A stretch of DNA of 64,000 bases from an uncultured Collinsella sp. (GTDB taxonomy: Bacteria; Actinomycetota; Coriobacteriia; Coriobacteriales; Coriobacteriaceae), in the NCBI GenBank assembly GCA_902489965.1, contig CABUCA010000001.1:5428-69427 (forward strand). The letters are read 5' to 3'. The notes beneath the pieces are model-generated. The model did no database searches. It saw only the letters and a program-made list of their open reading frames with translations, and was not told where the DNA came from. Position numbers and translations under genes: made by a program. Position 1 is the first letter of the stretch, and each line of letters begins with the position of its first letter. Positions 24,326 through 32,729 of the stretch are shown here, in pieces.

Positions 24326-25621
24326 TTATTTGGCGCCTTGCATGACCTCGTCGAGGGTGACGTTTACGGCATGCTGGGTAGGAACCCAGTCGACCTTCAG
24401 GAACAGCGCGGCAACCGTGATGGGGATATAGCTGAACATAAAGATCGGGAAGGTAAACAGGTTGGTCACCAGGCGCCACTTTTGTGCGCAGTGAATATGC
24501 TTGTACTCAAAGATGGTCGTGAGCAGCGCCAGGATAAAGAAGGTCTGGTACATCATCGCAAAGGTCATAATGAGCGAAGCGGCACACGCCTGCATCTCAA
24601 CTTCGGTAGCCAAGAAGCCGTGCGAAAGGCCGCCCACGATGAGGAACGTGGCATTGGCGAGCATCGAGATCAAAGACAGCAGCATGCCCGGGGCGATCGT
24701 CATGAACATGTCGTAGGCGGCAAAGCGGCGATAGCGGAACATCGACTTGACAAGATGCTTGCCGTAGGTAAAGAACACCTGGTAAAAGCCCTTGGTCCAG
24801 CGCATACGCTGCTTCCAGGATGCCTTGAACGTCACGGGTTGCTCGTCAAAAAACTCCGCCGGCGCATAGCCAATGCGAATGCCGTGAATGGCGCAGAACG
24901 TAGTGAACTGGATATCCTCGGTCAGCGTGTGGAACTGCCAGCCGTGCATGCCCTCGATAACGCTGGCGGAGATAAGGTAGCCCGATCCCGAGACAGCGCA
25001 GGAAGTCCTGCAGATATTGCGCGCGTTGTTGAGAAAGCGCGCCTCGCGCAGATACCAGGTAGCATTAGCTGCCGAGATCCACGAGCTGCCGAAGTTCTTG
25101 GAGTTGCGATAGCTCGTGACCACATGGAATCCCTGGTCAAAGGCGTCGTTCATCTTAGACACGTAATCGCGGGAGATGACGTTGTCGGCATCGAAGATGA
25201 AGTAGCCCTCAAACGTGTCGGGATACTCGTTGAGAATGCGATCGAAACCAAAGTCCATGACCCAGCTCTTGCCCTTGCGAGCGAGGTCATTACGCTCGTA
25301 AACAATGGCACCGGCCTCGCGCGCGAGCTGCGCGGTGTTGTCGGTGCAGGCATCGGCGACCACGAAGACCTCGATAAGCTCGGACGGATAATCCTGGTCC
25401 TTGATGGAGCGAACGAGGTTGGCAATCACGGCCTCCTCGTTATGTGCCGCAATAAAGAAAGCATAGCGATGGAGTTTTTTTGCCTTGGGAGGCGCGACCT
25501 CGCCACGAAGAGCGCCAATGACAAAGAAGACCACCTGGTACAGAAAGCAGACCGTGAGCAGCGTGACAACAATCTGGTTGAAGATCACGATGGGTGTGTT
25601 GGTTTGTAAAAAGGCGAGCAT
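24326..25621 (-). CDS. Family 2 glycosyltransferase, membrane-bound
   Basis: 431-residue processive-type glycosyltransferase. A membrane helix (about 12-38) precedes the GT2 domain with FIAAHNEE (57-63), ADACTDNT, the DAD metal site (144-146) and the acceptor motif QRMRW. Three to four membrane helices close the protein. Layout resembles enzymes making beta-linked polysaccharides (N-acetylglucosaminyl- or glucosyl-transferases). The sugar is not determinable. ATG 25621 has GGGAG five bases upstream; an in-frame TTG at 25636 lacks an RBS. No polysaccharide cluster surrounds it. Confidence 0.85.
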   Translation of the reverse strand: MLAFLQTNTPIVIFNQIVVTLLTVCFLYQVVFFVIGALRGEVAPPKAKKLHRYAFFIAAHNEEAVIANLVRSIKDQDYPSELIEVFVVADACTDNTAQLAREAGAIVYERNDLARKGKSWVMDFGFDRILNEYPDTFEGYFIFDADNVISRDYVSKMNDAFDQGFHVVTSYRNSKNFGSSWISAANATWYLREARFLNNARNICRTSCAVSGSGYLISASVIEGMHGWQFHTLTEDIQFTTFCAIHGIRIGYAPAEFFDEQPVTFKASWKQRMRWTKGFYQVFFTYGKHLVKSMFRYRRFAAYDMFMTIAPGMLLSLISMLANATFLIVGGLSHGFLATEVEMQACAASLIMTFAMMYQTFFILALLTTIFEYKHIHCAQKWRLVTNLFTFPIFMFSYIPITVAALFLKVDWVPTQHAVNVTLDEVMQGAK

Positions 25622-25703
25622 GCAGGCTCCCAGCAACGCGTTACGTAAACAACCGTATATCTTACCGCAGGCTTACCGAGTTCAAGAAACCACCTAATAC
25701 TGG

Positions 25704-26717
25704 CTAGGCTTCGAGCAGACCGAGCTGCGGGACGATTTCGTCGCCAGCGGCAGTACGGCCGAGCGAACGCGGGGCCAGATCATCCAGAACCGCCGCAAGA
25801 TCCCACGGTAGCTCATCACGGCACTCAATGCGCTCCCCCGTCACGGGATGATCGAATGCCACGCGCCAGGAATGCAGGAACTGCCTGGTCAGGCCCTGGT
25901 CAGCGCGCGCATCGCACTTGCCGTAAAGCGGATCGCCCACGCAGGCGTGGTTGATATGGCGCATATGCACGCGAATCTGATGTGTGCGGCCCGTAAATAG
26001 GTGGCACTCGACGAGGGTATAGCCGTCGTCAAAACGCGTGGAATCGAAGCGCTCGAGGACCTTAAAGGTCGTGATGGCCTGGCGTGCAAAGGGATCATCG
26101 GAAACCGCCATCTTCACGCGGTCCCGCGTAGAACGGGCGATACCGGTATTGATAGTGCCCTCGTCCATGGCAATGTGACCGTGAACAAGCGTAATGTAGC
26201 GGCGGTCGAGCGTGCGCGTACGGATAAGATTTTGGAGCGCGCGCTGGGTATCGTCGTCTTTAGCCGCGAGCATAAGGCCCGAGGTATCGCGATCCAGACG
26301 ATGCACGATGCCGGGGCGGTCCTCGCCCTGAACGGTGCCCAGATGGTCGATACCGCAGTGATAGACCAGGGCATTCGCAAGCGTACCGCTCTCATGACCA
26401 TGCGCAGGATGGCACACCAGGCCACGCTGCTTAGAGAGCACGATGAGATAGTCGTCCTCATAGCGAATGTCGAGCGGGATGGCCTCGGGAATCACGTCGG
26501 TCGGATCGTGCGGCTCGGGCAAGTCAACCGAGATGCGGTCGCCGGCGCGCACGGCATACTTTTTTGAAAGGCAGGTCTCGCCGTTGACGGCAACGGCGCC
26601 GCCTTCGATCAGATGTGCACAGGCAGAGCGCGTAGGGCAGCCGTCATTGGCACCCAGATAGGCATCGAGACGCTGGCCAGCGCAATCGTCAGCAACAAGG
26701 ATATGGATGTCGGCCAT
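25704..26717 (-). CDS. rluD: RluA family 23S rRNA pseudouridine synthase (RluD-like)
   Basis: Converts uridines in 23S rRNA to pseudouridine. The 337-residue protein has an N-terminal S4 domain (RLDAYLG....SACAHLIEGGAVAVNG) and a catalytic domain with the nucleophilic Asp in HRLDRDTSGLMLAAK; other landmarks are GLVCHPAHGHE and FTGRTHQIRVHM. Start overlaps the lspA stop (TAATG). The lspA-rluD pair is a classic arrangement. Confidence 0.94.
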   Translation of the reverse strand: MADIHILVADDCAGQRLDAYLGANDGCPTRSACAHLIEGGAVAVNGETCLSKKYAVRAGDRISVDLPEPHDPTDVIPEAIPLDIRYEDDYLIVLSKQRGLVCHPAHGHESGTLANALVYHCGIDHLGTVQGEDRPGIVHRLDRDTSGLMLAAKDDDTQRALQNLIRTRTLDRRYITLVHGHIAMDEGTINTGIARSTRDRVKMAVSDDPFARQAITTFKVLERFDSTRFDDGYTLVECHLFTGRTHQIRVHMRHINHACVGDPLYGKCDARADQGLTRQFLHSWRVAFDHPVTGERIECRDELPWDLAAVLDDLAPRSLGRTAAGDEIVPQLGLLEA

Positions 26718-27316
26718 TAGCGCTCATTCCTTTCGCGAATCTTGCGGGCACGCTCCCCACGCTGCTTGGCTTTGCGCTTGGCGCGTGCCTCATCACGGGC
26801 GTTAAGCTCAGCGGTCGCGTCGACCTCACGGGCCGCGGGGCTCAAGAACATGTATCCGAAGAGGGCGAGCACGACGCCCAAGGTAATGCCGATATCGGCC
26901 ACATTGAAGACGGGGAAGTCGATGAAGGTGGTGGCAATAAAATCGGTCACGAAGCCAAAGGCCAAACGATCGATAGCGTTGCCAATAGCACCGCCCGCAA
27001 CCATCGCCATGCCCACAACCTCAAGATGGGCAAGCTGGGGTGCACGAACGAGGTACACGGCAATAGCGATAATGACCGCCAACGCCAGCACGGCAAACGC
27101 GATGCCATGCCCCTCGCCCATGCTAAAGGCAGCGCCGATATTGCGGACAAACAGGAAGTCGATCACGCCGGGGATGACGGTCACATGCAGTGCATCGCCC
27201 ACGGCACGAACCGCAAGCTTGGTCAGCTGGTCAACAAGCAGCACAACGAGCGCCACCCCACCAGCAACACCCAACCGCCAACGCAAAGGCGGCGTCATAT
27301 CCCCAGCACGATCCAA
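26717..27316 (-). CDS. lspA: Lipoprotein signal peptidase
   Basis: Membrane aspartyl protease that removes signal peptides from lipidated prolipoproteins. Four membrane helices lie in about 165 residues; catalytic Asp residues are in GNAIDRL and FNVADI, with the conserved NIGAAFSM loop. A Lys/Arg/Ala-rich tail (about 170-199) is longer than in model enzymes. The start is TTG with AGGGGA at good spacing; an ATG six codons later has GGGG too close. Confidence 0.95.
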   Translation of the reverse strand: MDRAGDMTPPLRWRLGVAGGVALVVLLVDQLTKLAVRAVGDALHVTVIPGVIDFLFVRNIGAAFSMGEGHGIAFAVLALAVIIAIAVYLVRAPQLAHLEVVGMAMVAGGAIGNAIDRLAFGFVTDFIATTFIDFPVFNVADIGITLGVVLALFGYMFLSPAAREVDATAELNARDEARAKRKAKQRGERARKIRERNER

Positions 27317-27436
27317 AAAAATCCCCTACCCTCAAGAACATCGAATAACGTTTAACGCAATTAACCATCTTATATTGCCACACGCAGAGCGCACGACATA
27401 TCCACCAACACAAGCGAAATAACCAGCATAAAACGA

Positions 27437-27467
27437 AAGCGACATTCCGAATAACGGAATGTCGCTT
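27437..27467 (-). terminator. Terminator closing the ileS 3' region
   Basis: Perfect 13-bp stem AAGCGACATTCCG/CGGAATGTCGCTT with loop of 5; on the minus strand followed by TCGTTTTATG. An adjacent CTTTCG can compete for pairing with CGAAAG at its base. Confidence 0.8.
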
Positions 27468-27469
27468 AA

Positions 27470-27658
27470 TTGCTTTCGACTAGAAGCGCAAGTCGAAAGA
27501 AAGCCTCTAGCTCCAACAATGGAAACGCCGCGTTATCGTCACCAACAGCGAAAACGCCTCTAAGCGAGCAAGGTGACGTGAAAGAGGAGGGAAGCGTACT
27601 TTGGTACGCGACCGACGATTGAACGTCAGATTGCCGCTTAGGGGCGTTTGCAGCGTCG
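27470..27658 (-). other. Structured non-coding segment downstream of ileS
   Basis: No ORF with coding character. Several inverted repeats occur: 27473-27481 with 27491-27499 (9 bp); AAACGCCTCTAAGCG 27552-27566 with 27635-27649 (15 bp, one mismatch); 27594-27599 with 27604-27609; CGTCACC 27537-27543 with GGTGACG 27572-27578; ACCGACG 27611-27617 with CGTCGGT 27654-27660. The last two cross the 15-bp helix, so alternative folds or pseudoknots are implied. It may be an ileS 3' UTR element, an ncRNA or a dispersed repeat. Confidence 0.5.
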
Positions 27659-27693
27659 GTAGGTTACGGCGTTCTACGAACGCCGTAACCTAC
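27659..27693. repeat. Perfect 16-bp hairpin overlapping the ileS stop codon
   Basis: GTAGGTTACGGCGTTC and GAACGCCGTAACCTAC form a perfect stem with a 3-nt loop. The ileS stop (27690-27692) lies inside one arm. No T-run follows, so it is not a standard terminator; it may stabilise the 3' end. Confidence 0.75.
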
Positions 27694-30491
27694 AGTGCAT
27701 CAGCGCAGCGCTTGCAGATATGCGCGTGGCCGTTGTACTCGCCGACGGTGGTGCGATAGTTCCAGCAACGGTCGCAGCACTCGCCCTCGGCTGCCTCGAT
27801 GGCAACGGAGAGTTCCTCGCCCTGGGTCAGCTCAACATCGGAAACGATGTAGAACTCGGCCAGGTCGACGGCCTTATCGCCGGTCAGCAGCGCGTACATC
27901 TCGGCGGGAACGACCGCCTTGACGCGAACCTGCTGGCTCTTGGTGAAGGTGCCGGCAGAACGGGCATCCTCAAGGGCCTTGGTCACGGCGCTACGGAGCT
28001 CGAGCGAAGCCTCGAGCACGCCCTCGAACTCATTGGCCTCGTCGACCGTGATGGGCGACTTGTACCAATCGAGCAGCGCGGCGTACTTCTGGTGATCGAC
28101 GCAGCCGGCGGGCGCATATGCCATGGCCTCGTCAACCGTGTAGGACAGGATCGGCTGCAGGTCGCGCATGAGCATCGAGAAGAGCTCGGCCAGCACGGTC
28201 TGGGCGCTGCGGCGCTCGAGCGAGCCGGGCTTATCGCAGTACAGACGGTCCTTCAGGGCGTCGAGGTACACGTTGGAAAGCTCGGTAACCACGAAGTCAT
28301 AGAGCGCACGGTAGGCGCGCGGGAACTCATAGCTGGCGTAGGCGTCGTCGACCTCGGCCTGGACCTGGGTCAGACGGGCAACCATGAGCTTGTCGAGCGG
28401 CAGCAGGTCGGCAAAGGCGACGCCGTCGGTCTCGGGCTCAAACTGACCCTCGAGCTCGGAGAGCAGGAAGCGCAGCGTGTTGCGGAAACGACGGTAGGCA
28501 TCGGACGTACGAGCAAGGATCTCGTGGTCGATGGACACGTCGGAGCTGGTATCGACGGATGCAACCCACAGACGGATGATATCGGCGCCCATCTCGTCGC
28601 AGACCTTGTTGGGGTCGATGACGTTGCCGAGCGACTTGGACATCTTGCGGCCCTGGCCATCGAGCGTGAAGCCCTGCGAGACGACCGCCTTGTACGGAGC
28701 ATGGCCGTTGGCACCCACCGAGGTGAGCAGCGAGCTCTGGAACCAACCGCGATGCTGGTCGGAGCCCTCGAGATACACGTCAGCCGGGTACTCAAGCTCG
28801 GGTCGATACTCGCAGACGGCCTTCCAGGACACGCCGGAGTCCCACCACACGTCGAGAATGTCCTTATCAGCCTTGAGGTGATGGCCGCCACACTTGGGGC
28901 AAACGCAAGCCTCGCCCAGGTAACTCTCGGGAGCGTCGGTGAACCAGGCGTCGGAGCCCTTCTCGTGGAAGAGCTTGATGACGGCGTCGAGCGTGGCGTC
29001 GTTCATGACCTTCTCGCCGCAGTCGGCGCAGGTGTAGCTGGGGATAGGCACGCCCCAGTTGCGCTGACGGCTGATGCACCAGTCGGGACGCTGCTCGACC
29101 ATGGCACCGATGCGGTTTGCCGCGTGGGCCGGATACCACTTGACGTTCTCGCGGACCTCTTTGCCAGCCTGCTCGCGCAAACCGGTCTTATCCATCGAGA
29201 CGAACCACTGGTCGGTAGCACGGAAGAGCACCGGGTGCTTGCAGCGCCAGCAGTGCGGATAGCTGTGCGTGATCTTCTTCTCGAGGACGAGGGTGCCGCG
29301 CTCGCGCAGGAACTCGATGATGTGCGGGTTGGCCTCGTCGGTATCCATGCCGCTGAAGGGGCCACCGGTGCCAAACTCCTCGCCGGTGTAGAACTTGCCG
29401 TCGTCATCGACCGGCATGCAGATGTCGGTGATGCCCTCCTTGAGGCAGGCAAAGTAGTCGTCGACGCCGTGGCCGGGCGAGTTGTGGACAATACCGGTAC
29501 CGTCATCGACACCGACGTAATCGGCCAGCAGCGCCACGCCCTCGACACCGTCGAAGATCGGCTGCTTGTAGTGGATGTGGTGGAAGGTCTCGGCGGGAAC
29601 CACATAGGGCTTGCCGTCGACCATAACCGGAGTGTACTCCCAGCCAAACTCCTCGCAGCACTTAGGAGCCAGGTCCTCGAGCATGACCTCGGCGCGGCCG
29701 TCGTGCTCAACGGCGACGTAGGCGGCGCCGGGCTTGAGAGAAACGGCCTGGTCGGAGGGGATGGTCCACGGCGTGGTCGTCCAGATGATAAAGTCAACCG
29801 GGCCGTCGAAGTTCTCGAGGCCGGCGGGCTTGGAGGTCATCTCAAAGCGCACGAAGATGGACGGGCTCGTCTCGTCGGAGTACTCGATCTCGGCCTCAGC
29901 GAGTGCGGTGTGGCAGTGCTTGCACCAATGGACGGGCTTGTGACCGCGATAGATCATACCCTTATCGAACATGGCCTTGAAGACCTCGATGTCGGCAGCG
30001 TCATGCTGGTGATAGAGCGTCAGGTAGGGGTTGTCCCAGTCGCCAAGCACGCCCAGGCGACGGAAGCCGGCCTTCTGCAGCTCGATGTTCTCGACAGCGA
30101 ACTTGTTGCAAAGCTCGCGGATCTTGGCCGTGGAGGTCTGGTTGAACTTCTCGGTGCCGAGCTTCTCCTCGACCTTATGCTCGATCGGCTGGCCATGGCA
30201 GTCCCAACCGGGGACATAGGGAACCTCATAGCCCTGCATCATCCAGTAACGGTTGATCATGTCCTTGGAGATCTTGTTCATGGCGTGGCCGATGTGGATC
30301 GGGCCGTTGGCGTACGGAGGGCCGTCGTGCAGCACGAACTTCTTGTGACCCTCGTTCTTCTTCAGAACCTGCTCGTAGACCTTGTTGTCCTGCCAGTCCT
30401 TGAGTCGCTTGGGCTCGGACTTGGAAAGACCGGCACGCATGGGAAAACCGGTCTTGGGCAGATTCATCGTCTGCTTGTACTCGTTTGCCAC
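27690..30491 (-). CDS. ileS: Isoleucyl-tRNA synthetase
   Basis: Class I synthetase that charges tRNA-Ile and edits valine; 933 residues. HIGH motif is GPIHIGHAMNK, KMSKS motif is GRKMSKSLGN, and the CP1 editing domain lies between. The C-terminal zinc finger CDRCWNYR....HICKRC is the bacterial type. GTG at 30491 is the likely start: AAAGGGG precedes it and the protein then begins VANEYKQTMNLPKTGFPMRAGL. An in-frame upstream extension to 30596 would run through the leader terminator. Expression is under a T-box. Confidence 0.97.
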   Translation of the reverse strand: MANEYKQTMNLPKTGFPMRAGLSKSEPKRLKDWQDNKVYEQVLKKNEGHKKFVLHDGPPYANGPIHIGHAMNKISKDMINRYWMMQGYEVPYVPGWDCHGQPIEHKVEEKLGTEKFNQTSTAKIRELCNKFAVENIELQKAGFRRLGVLGDWDNPYLTLYHQHDAADIEVFKAMFDKGMIYRGHKPVHWCKHCHTALAEAEIEYSDETSPSIFVRFEMTSKPAGLENFDGPVDFIIWTTTPWTIPSDQAVSLKPGAAYVAVEHDGRAEVMLEDLAPKCCEEFGWEYTPVMVDGKPYVVPAETFHHIHYKQPIFDGVEGVALLADYVGVDDGTGIVHNSPGHGVDDYFACLKEGITDICMPVDDDGKFYTGEEFGTGGPFSGMDTDEANPHIIEFLRERGTLVLEKKITHSYPHCWRCKHPVLFRATDQWFVSMDKTGLREQAGKEVRENVKWYPAHAANRIGAMVEQRPDWCISRQRNWGVPIPSYTCADCGEKVMNDATLDAVIKLFHEKGSDAWFTDAPESYLGEACVCPKCGGHHLKADKDILDVWWDSGVSWKAVCEYRPELEYPADVYLEGSDQHRGWFQSSLLTSVGANGHAPYKAVVSQGFTLDGQGRKMSKSLGNVIDPNKVCDEMGADIIRLWVASVDTSSDVSIDHEILARTSDAYRRFRNTLRFLLSELEGQFEPETDGVAFADLLPLDKLMVARLTQVQAEVDDAYASYEFPRAYRALYDFVVTELSNVYLDALKDRLYCDKPGSLERRSAQTVLAELFSMLMRDLQPILSYTVDEAMAYAPAGCVDHQKYAALLDWYKSPITVDEANEFEGVLEASLELRSAVTKALEDARSAGTFTKSQQVRVKAVVPAEMYALLTGDKAVDLAEFYIVSDVELTQGEELSVAIEAAEGECCDRCWNYRTTVGEYNGHAHICKRCADAL

Positions 30492-30534
30492 GGTACCCCT
30501 TTCATGTCGTGGGCGCGCACGCCCGTTGGGCACC

Positions 30535-30571
30535 AAAAAAGCGCCCGTCCCTACAAGCTGGGACGAAGCGC
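30535..30571 (-). terminator. Intrinsic terminator in the ileS leader
   Basis: On the minus strand GCGC and CGTCCC pair with GGGACG and GCGC around an 8-nt loop, followed by six T. It ends 43 bases before the ileS GTG, and is the off-state hairpin of the T-box leader. Confidence 0.85.
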
Positions 30572-30840
30572 CACAAAACGGACTGTACGCCCGCAAAAGC
30601 TCTTCGTTTAACCACCCAGCTTAGATGCCCTCGCCCGCGTATTCGCGCGCTCGCATCCGTTACTCGGCTGGCCTGTATCGACGACCATCTCGGCGATATC
30701 TACTAAGACGAGCCTGTGCGACGCGTCCGTTGGGACCGCAGCTCCGGGGTGATTTTCATCGGTCGCATGCACGGGTTCTCAGCGCTCCCCGCTCTCTGTA
30801 ACATGCGGACGGCCGACTACTCGTCCCCATCAACGCTTAT
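30535..30840 (-). promoter_or_regulatory. T-box riboswitch, isoleucine specifier AUC
   Basis: The 300-nt ileS leader has T-box landmarks in order on the minus strand: GATGGGGACGAGTAGT, CAGAGAGCGGGG..GAGAACCCG of stem I, the specifier ATC followed by A at 30753-30750 (GAAAATCACC), then CCCCGGAG and AGTAG. The T-box bulge GGGTGGTT (30617-30610) exposes UGGU, which can pair with the ACCA end of tRNA-Ile; AAGCT/AGCTT close the antiterminator. Uncharged tRNA-Ile would favour readthrough into ileS. I identified it by pattern, not by a covariance model. Confidence 0.85.
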
Positions 30841-30977
30841 GCGGAGTATGCTAGCACGTTCCGCGCCGGCGAAAAACCCTCAACACTGGTTTTATACGTT
30901 CGAAATTTCTCGCGGCTGTGGACCTTTTCTAGGAGCAAAATACCTGAAAGCACTTTATCGAAAGAAAGAAGGTTGCC

Positions 30978-32066
30978 ATGCGCACGATTGGAATGAGTGA
31001 TTATACCGTTGGCGAGGATTGCTTTACCGAGGTGCCCGCCGCACTGGCCGAGTACGGAGCGACCAAGGTCGCCATCATTGGCGGCAAGCGAGCCCTGGCT
31101 GCGGCGCTGCCGGGAATCGAGGCGGCACTTGAAGATACCGATGTCGAGGTCCTGGAGACGCGCGTCTACGGTACCAACAGTACGCGTGCCAATATCGCCA
31201 AGGTCGTAAACTCCCCCGCCTGCCAGGAAGCCGACGTGCTCATTGCTTGCGGCGGCGGCAAGGCGCTCGATACCGTCAAGACGGCGGCCATCGAGCTCAA
31301 GAAGATCGTCTTTACCGTGCCGACGATCTGCTCCAACTGCTCCGCCGCGACCGCCATTGCCGTTGTCTACAACGACGACGGCTCGCTCGAGGGCTATTCG
31401 TACCCCAACCGCCCCGCGCACATCTTCATCAACCCCAAGATTATCGCCGAGTCGCCAGCAGAGTACTTCTGGGCCGGCGTGGGCGATGCCCTGTCTAAGC
31501 AGCCCGAGGTCGAGTACGCCACGAGCGCCGGTAATTTGGAGCACACCGCCGGTCTTGGCCTGGCACTCGCCCACACCTGCTCCGAGCCGCTGTTTACCTA
31601 TGGCGTCCAGGGTCTTGAGGACGTGCGCCAGGACCTGTCGACCGAGGCCGTCAAGCAGATCGCGCTCGACATCGTGGTCAACACGGGCTACGTCTCCAAC
31701 CTGACCAACCAGAACGATTACTACTACAACTCGAGCGTGGCGCACGTATTCTACAACGCCACCTGCAGCATTCCGCGTGAGGGCACCTACCTGCACGGCG
31801 AGGTCGTGAGCCTGGGCGTGCTCGTGCTGTTTGCCTATACGGGAGACACCGAGAACCTTGAGCGCTACGCCGCCTTTAACAAGCAGATGGGGCTGCCCGT
31901 GACGCTTGAGCAGGTCGGCCTTACCGAGGCCGACATCCCGGCGCTGTGTGAGTATGCCCACGCCACCAACGAGTGGAAGCAGGGTAACCCGGAGCCCTTC
32001 ACCGACGAAAAGTTCGCCGCCGCCATCAAGGCCGCCGACGCCTACGGCCACACCCTCCTCGCCTAA
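30978..32066 (+). CDS. Iron-containing alcohol dehydrogenase, glycerol dehydrogenase-like
   Basis: NAD-dependent group III dehydrogenase, 362 residues. Nucleotide-binding GGGKALDTVK is at 92-101; the metal ligands of the GldA type are Asp170 (GVGDALSK), His256 (SVAHVFYN) and His273 (YLHGEVVSLG). RBS AGAAGG. Likely acts on glycerol, dihydroxyacetone or a similar polyol; family members also reduce other ketones. It diverges from ileS and is alone on the plus strand, with hairpin terminators after it. No dhaKLM or glycerol genes are nearby. Confidence 0.85.
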   Translation: MRTIGMSDYTVGEDCFTEVPAALAEYGATKVAIIGGKRALAAALPGIEAALEDTDVEVLETRVYGTNSTRANIAKVVNSPACQEADVLIACGGGKALDTVKTAAIELKKIVFTVPTICSNCSAATAIAVVYNDDGSLEGYSYPNRPAHIFINPKIIAESPAEYFWAGVGDALSKQPEVEYATSAGNLEHTAGLGLALAHTCSEPLFTYGVQGLEDVRQDLSTEAVKQIALDIVVNTGYVSNLTNQNDYYYNSSVAHVFYNATCSIPREGTYLHGEVVSLGVLVLFAYTGDTENLERYAAFNKQMGLPVTLEQVGLTEADIPALCEYAHATNEWKQGNPEPFTDEKFAAAIKAADAYGHTLLA

Positions 32067-32101
32067 CCTACCAAAAAGTGACAGGTTTATTTTGGCAGGT
32101 T
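32065..32101 (+). terminator. Hairpin after dehydrogenase gene, GACAGG loop family
   Basis: AACCTACCAAAA (32065-32076) pairs with TTTTGGCAGGTT (32090-32101), one mismatch, loop AGTGACAGGTTTA. The core AAAAGTGACAGGTTTATTTT resembles that of the hairpin at 24277-24317 read on its own sense strand. The left arm begins inside the dehydrogenase stop codon. Confidence 0.65.
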
Positions 32102-32153
32102 TTATATGGGTAAATACCATTGAACAATTGGTGAGATAGTCTAGCTTGCCAGC

Positions 32154-32190
32154 AAAAGGGGCGACCATCTACTCGATGGCCGCCCCTTTT
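32154..32190. terminator. Bidirectional terminator between converging genes
   Basis: AAAAGGGGCG plus CCAT pair with ATGG plus CGCCCCTTTT; A-run and T-run flank it on both sides. Confidence 0.9.
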
Positions 32191-32195
32191 ATTTA

Positions 32196-32648
32196 CTACT
32201 TCAACATGCTGGGGTCGAACTCGCTTGCCGGGATCACACGGTAGCCGTGGCGCAGGAGCAGGTCGACGAAAACACCGTTGCCCGCGGTGAGCGTACCGCT
32301 AAAGGTGCCGTCGTAGATGTGACCCGCACCGCACGAGGGGCTGCGGTCCTGAAGGATGCACGCGACTATCTCTTCCGGTCCGCCTGCCTGCTCGCACATA
32401 TCGAGCGCACGTTGGGCACCCAGGCGAAATTCGCGATCAACCGAGATGCCCTCGCAGGTACGAACCTCGCCGTTCACAATCTCGGACGGCTTGCGCGGCG
32501 TGAGCAGGCCGCCAAAGACCTCGGGGCACACGAGGAGGACCTCGGTCCCCGTGCGCTCGCAAGCCTCGACCAACGCGCGGTGGTAGTTATCGAGCCCGTT
32601 ATACTTGCAGCTCTCGCCCATCAAGCAGGCGCTCACCACGATCTTCAT
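32196..32648 (-). CDS. DUF523 domain protein
   Basis: 150-residue cytoplasmic protein of the DUF523 family. Conserved cysteine motifs: SACLMGESCKYNG at the N-terminus, CPEVFGGL..PR and ILQDRSPSCG near the C-terminus. Function is not established. The start is ATG 32648, six bases from GAGAGGG; ATG 32654 directly abuts that site. Confidence 0.88.
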   Translation of the reverse strand: MKIVVSACLMGESCKYNGLDNYHRALVEACERTGTEVLLVCPEVFGGLLTPRKPSEIVNGEVRTCEGISVDREFRLGAQRALDMCEQAGGPEEIVACILQDRSPSCGAGHIYDGTFSGTLTAGNGVFVDLLLRHGYRVIPASEFDPSMLK

Positions 32649-32664
32649 TTCCATCCCTCTCAAG

Positions 32665-32703
32665 CAAAACGCCCCATTTGAGAAAGCTGCTCAAATGGGG
32701 CGT
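32665..32703 (-). terminator. Terminator of ftsH
   Basis: Perfect 14-bp stem ACGCCCCATTTGAG/CTCAAATGGGGCGT, loop of 7, followed by TTTT on the minus strand. Confidence 0.88.
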
Positions 32704-32729
32704 CGGCGTTTACTGGCTCGGCCGCGGCG

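Noticed and set aside
30492..30596. N-terminal extension of ileS to 30596
   Set aside because: It would run through the T-box terminator, and the sequence is not synthetase-like; GTG 30491 has an RBS.
27720..30611. 963-codon open frame on the plus strand opposite ileS
   Set aside because: Lies wholly antisense to ileS; a shadow of high-GC codon bias with no recognisable domains.
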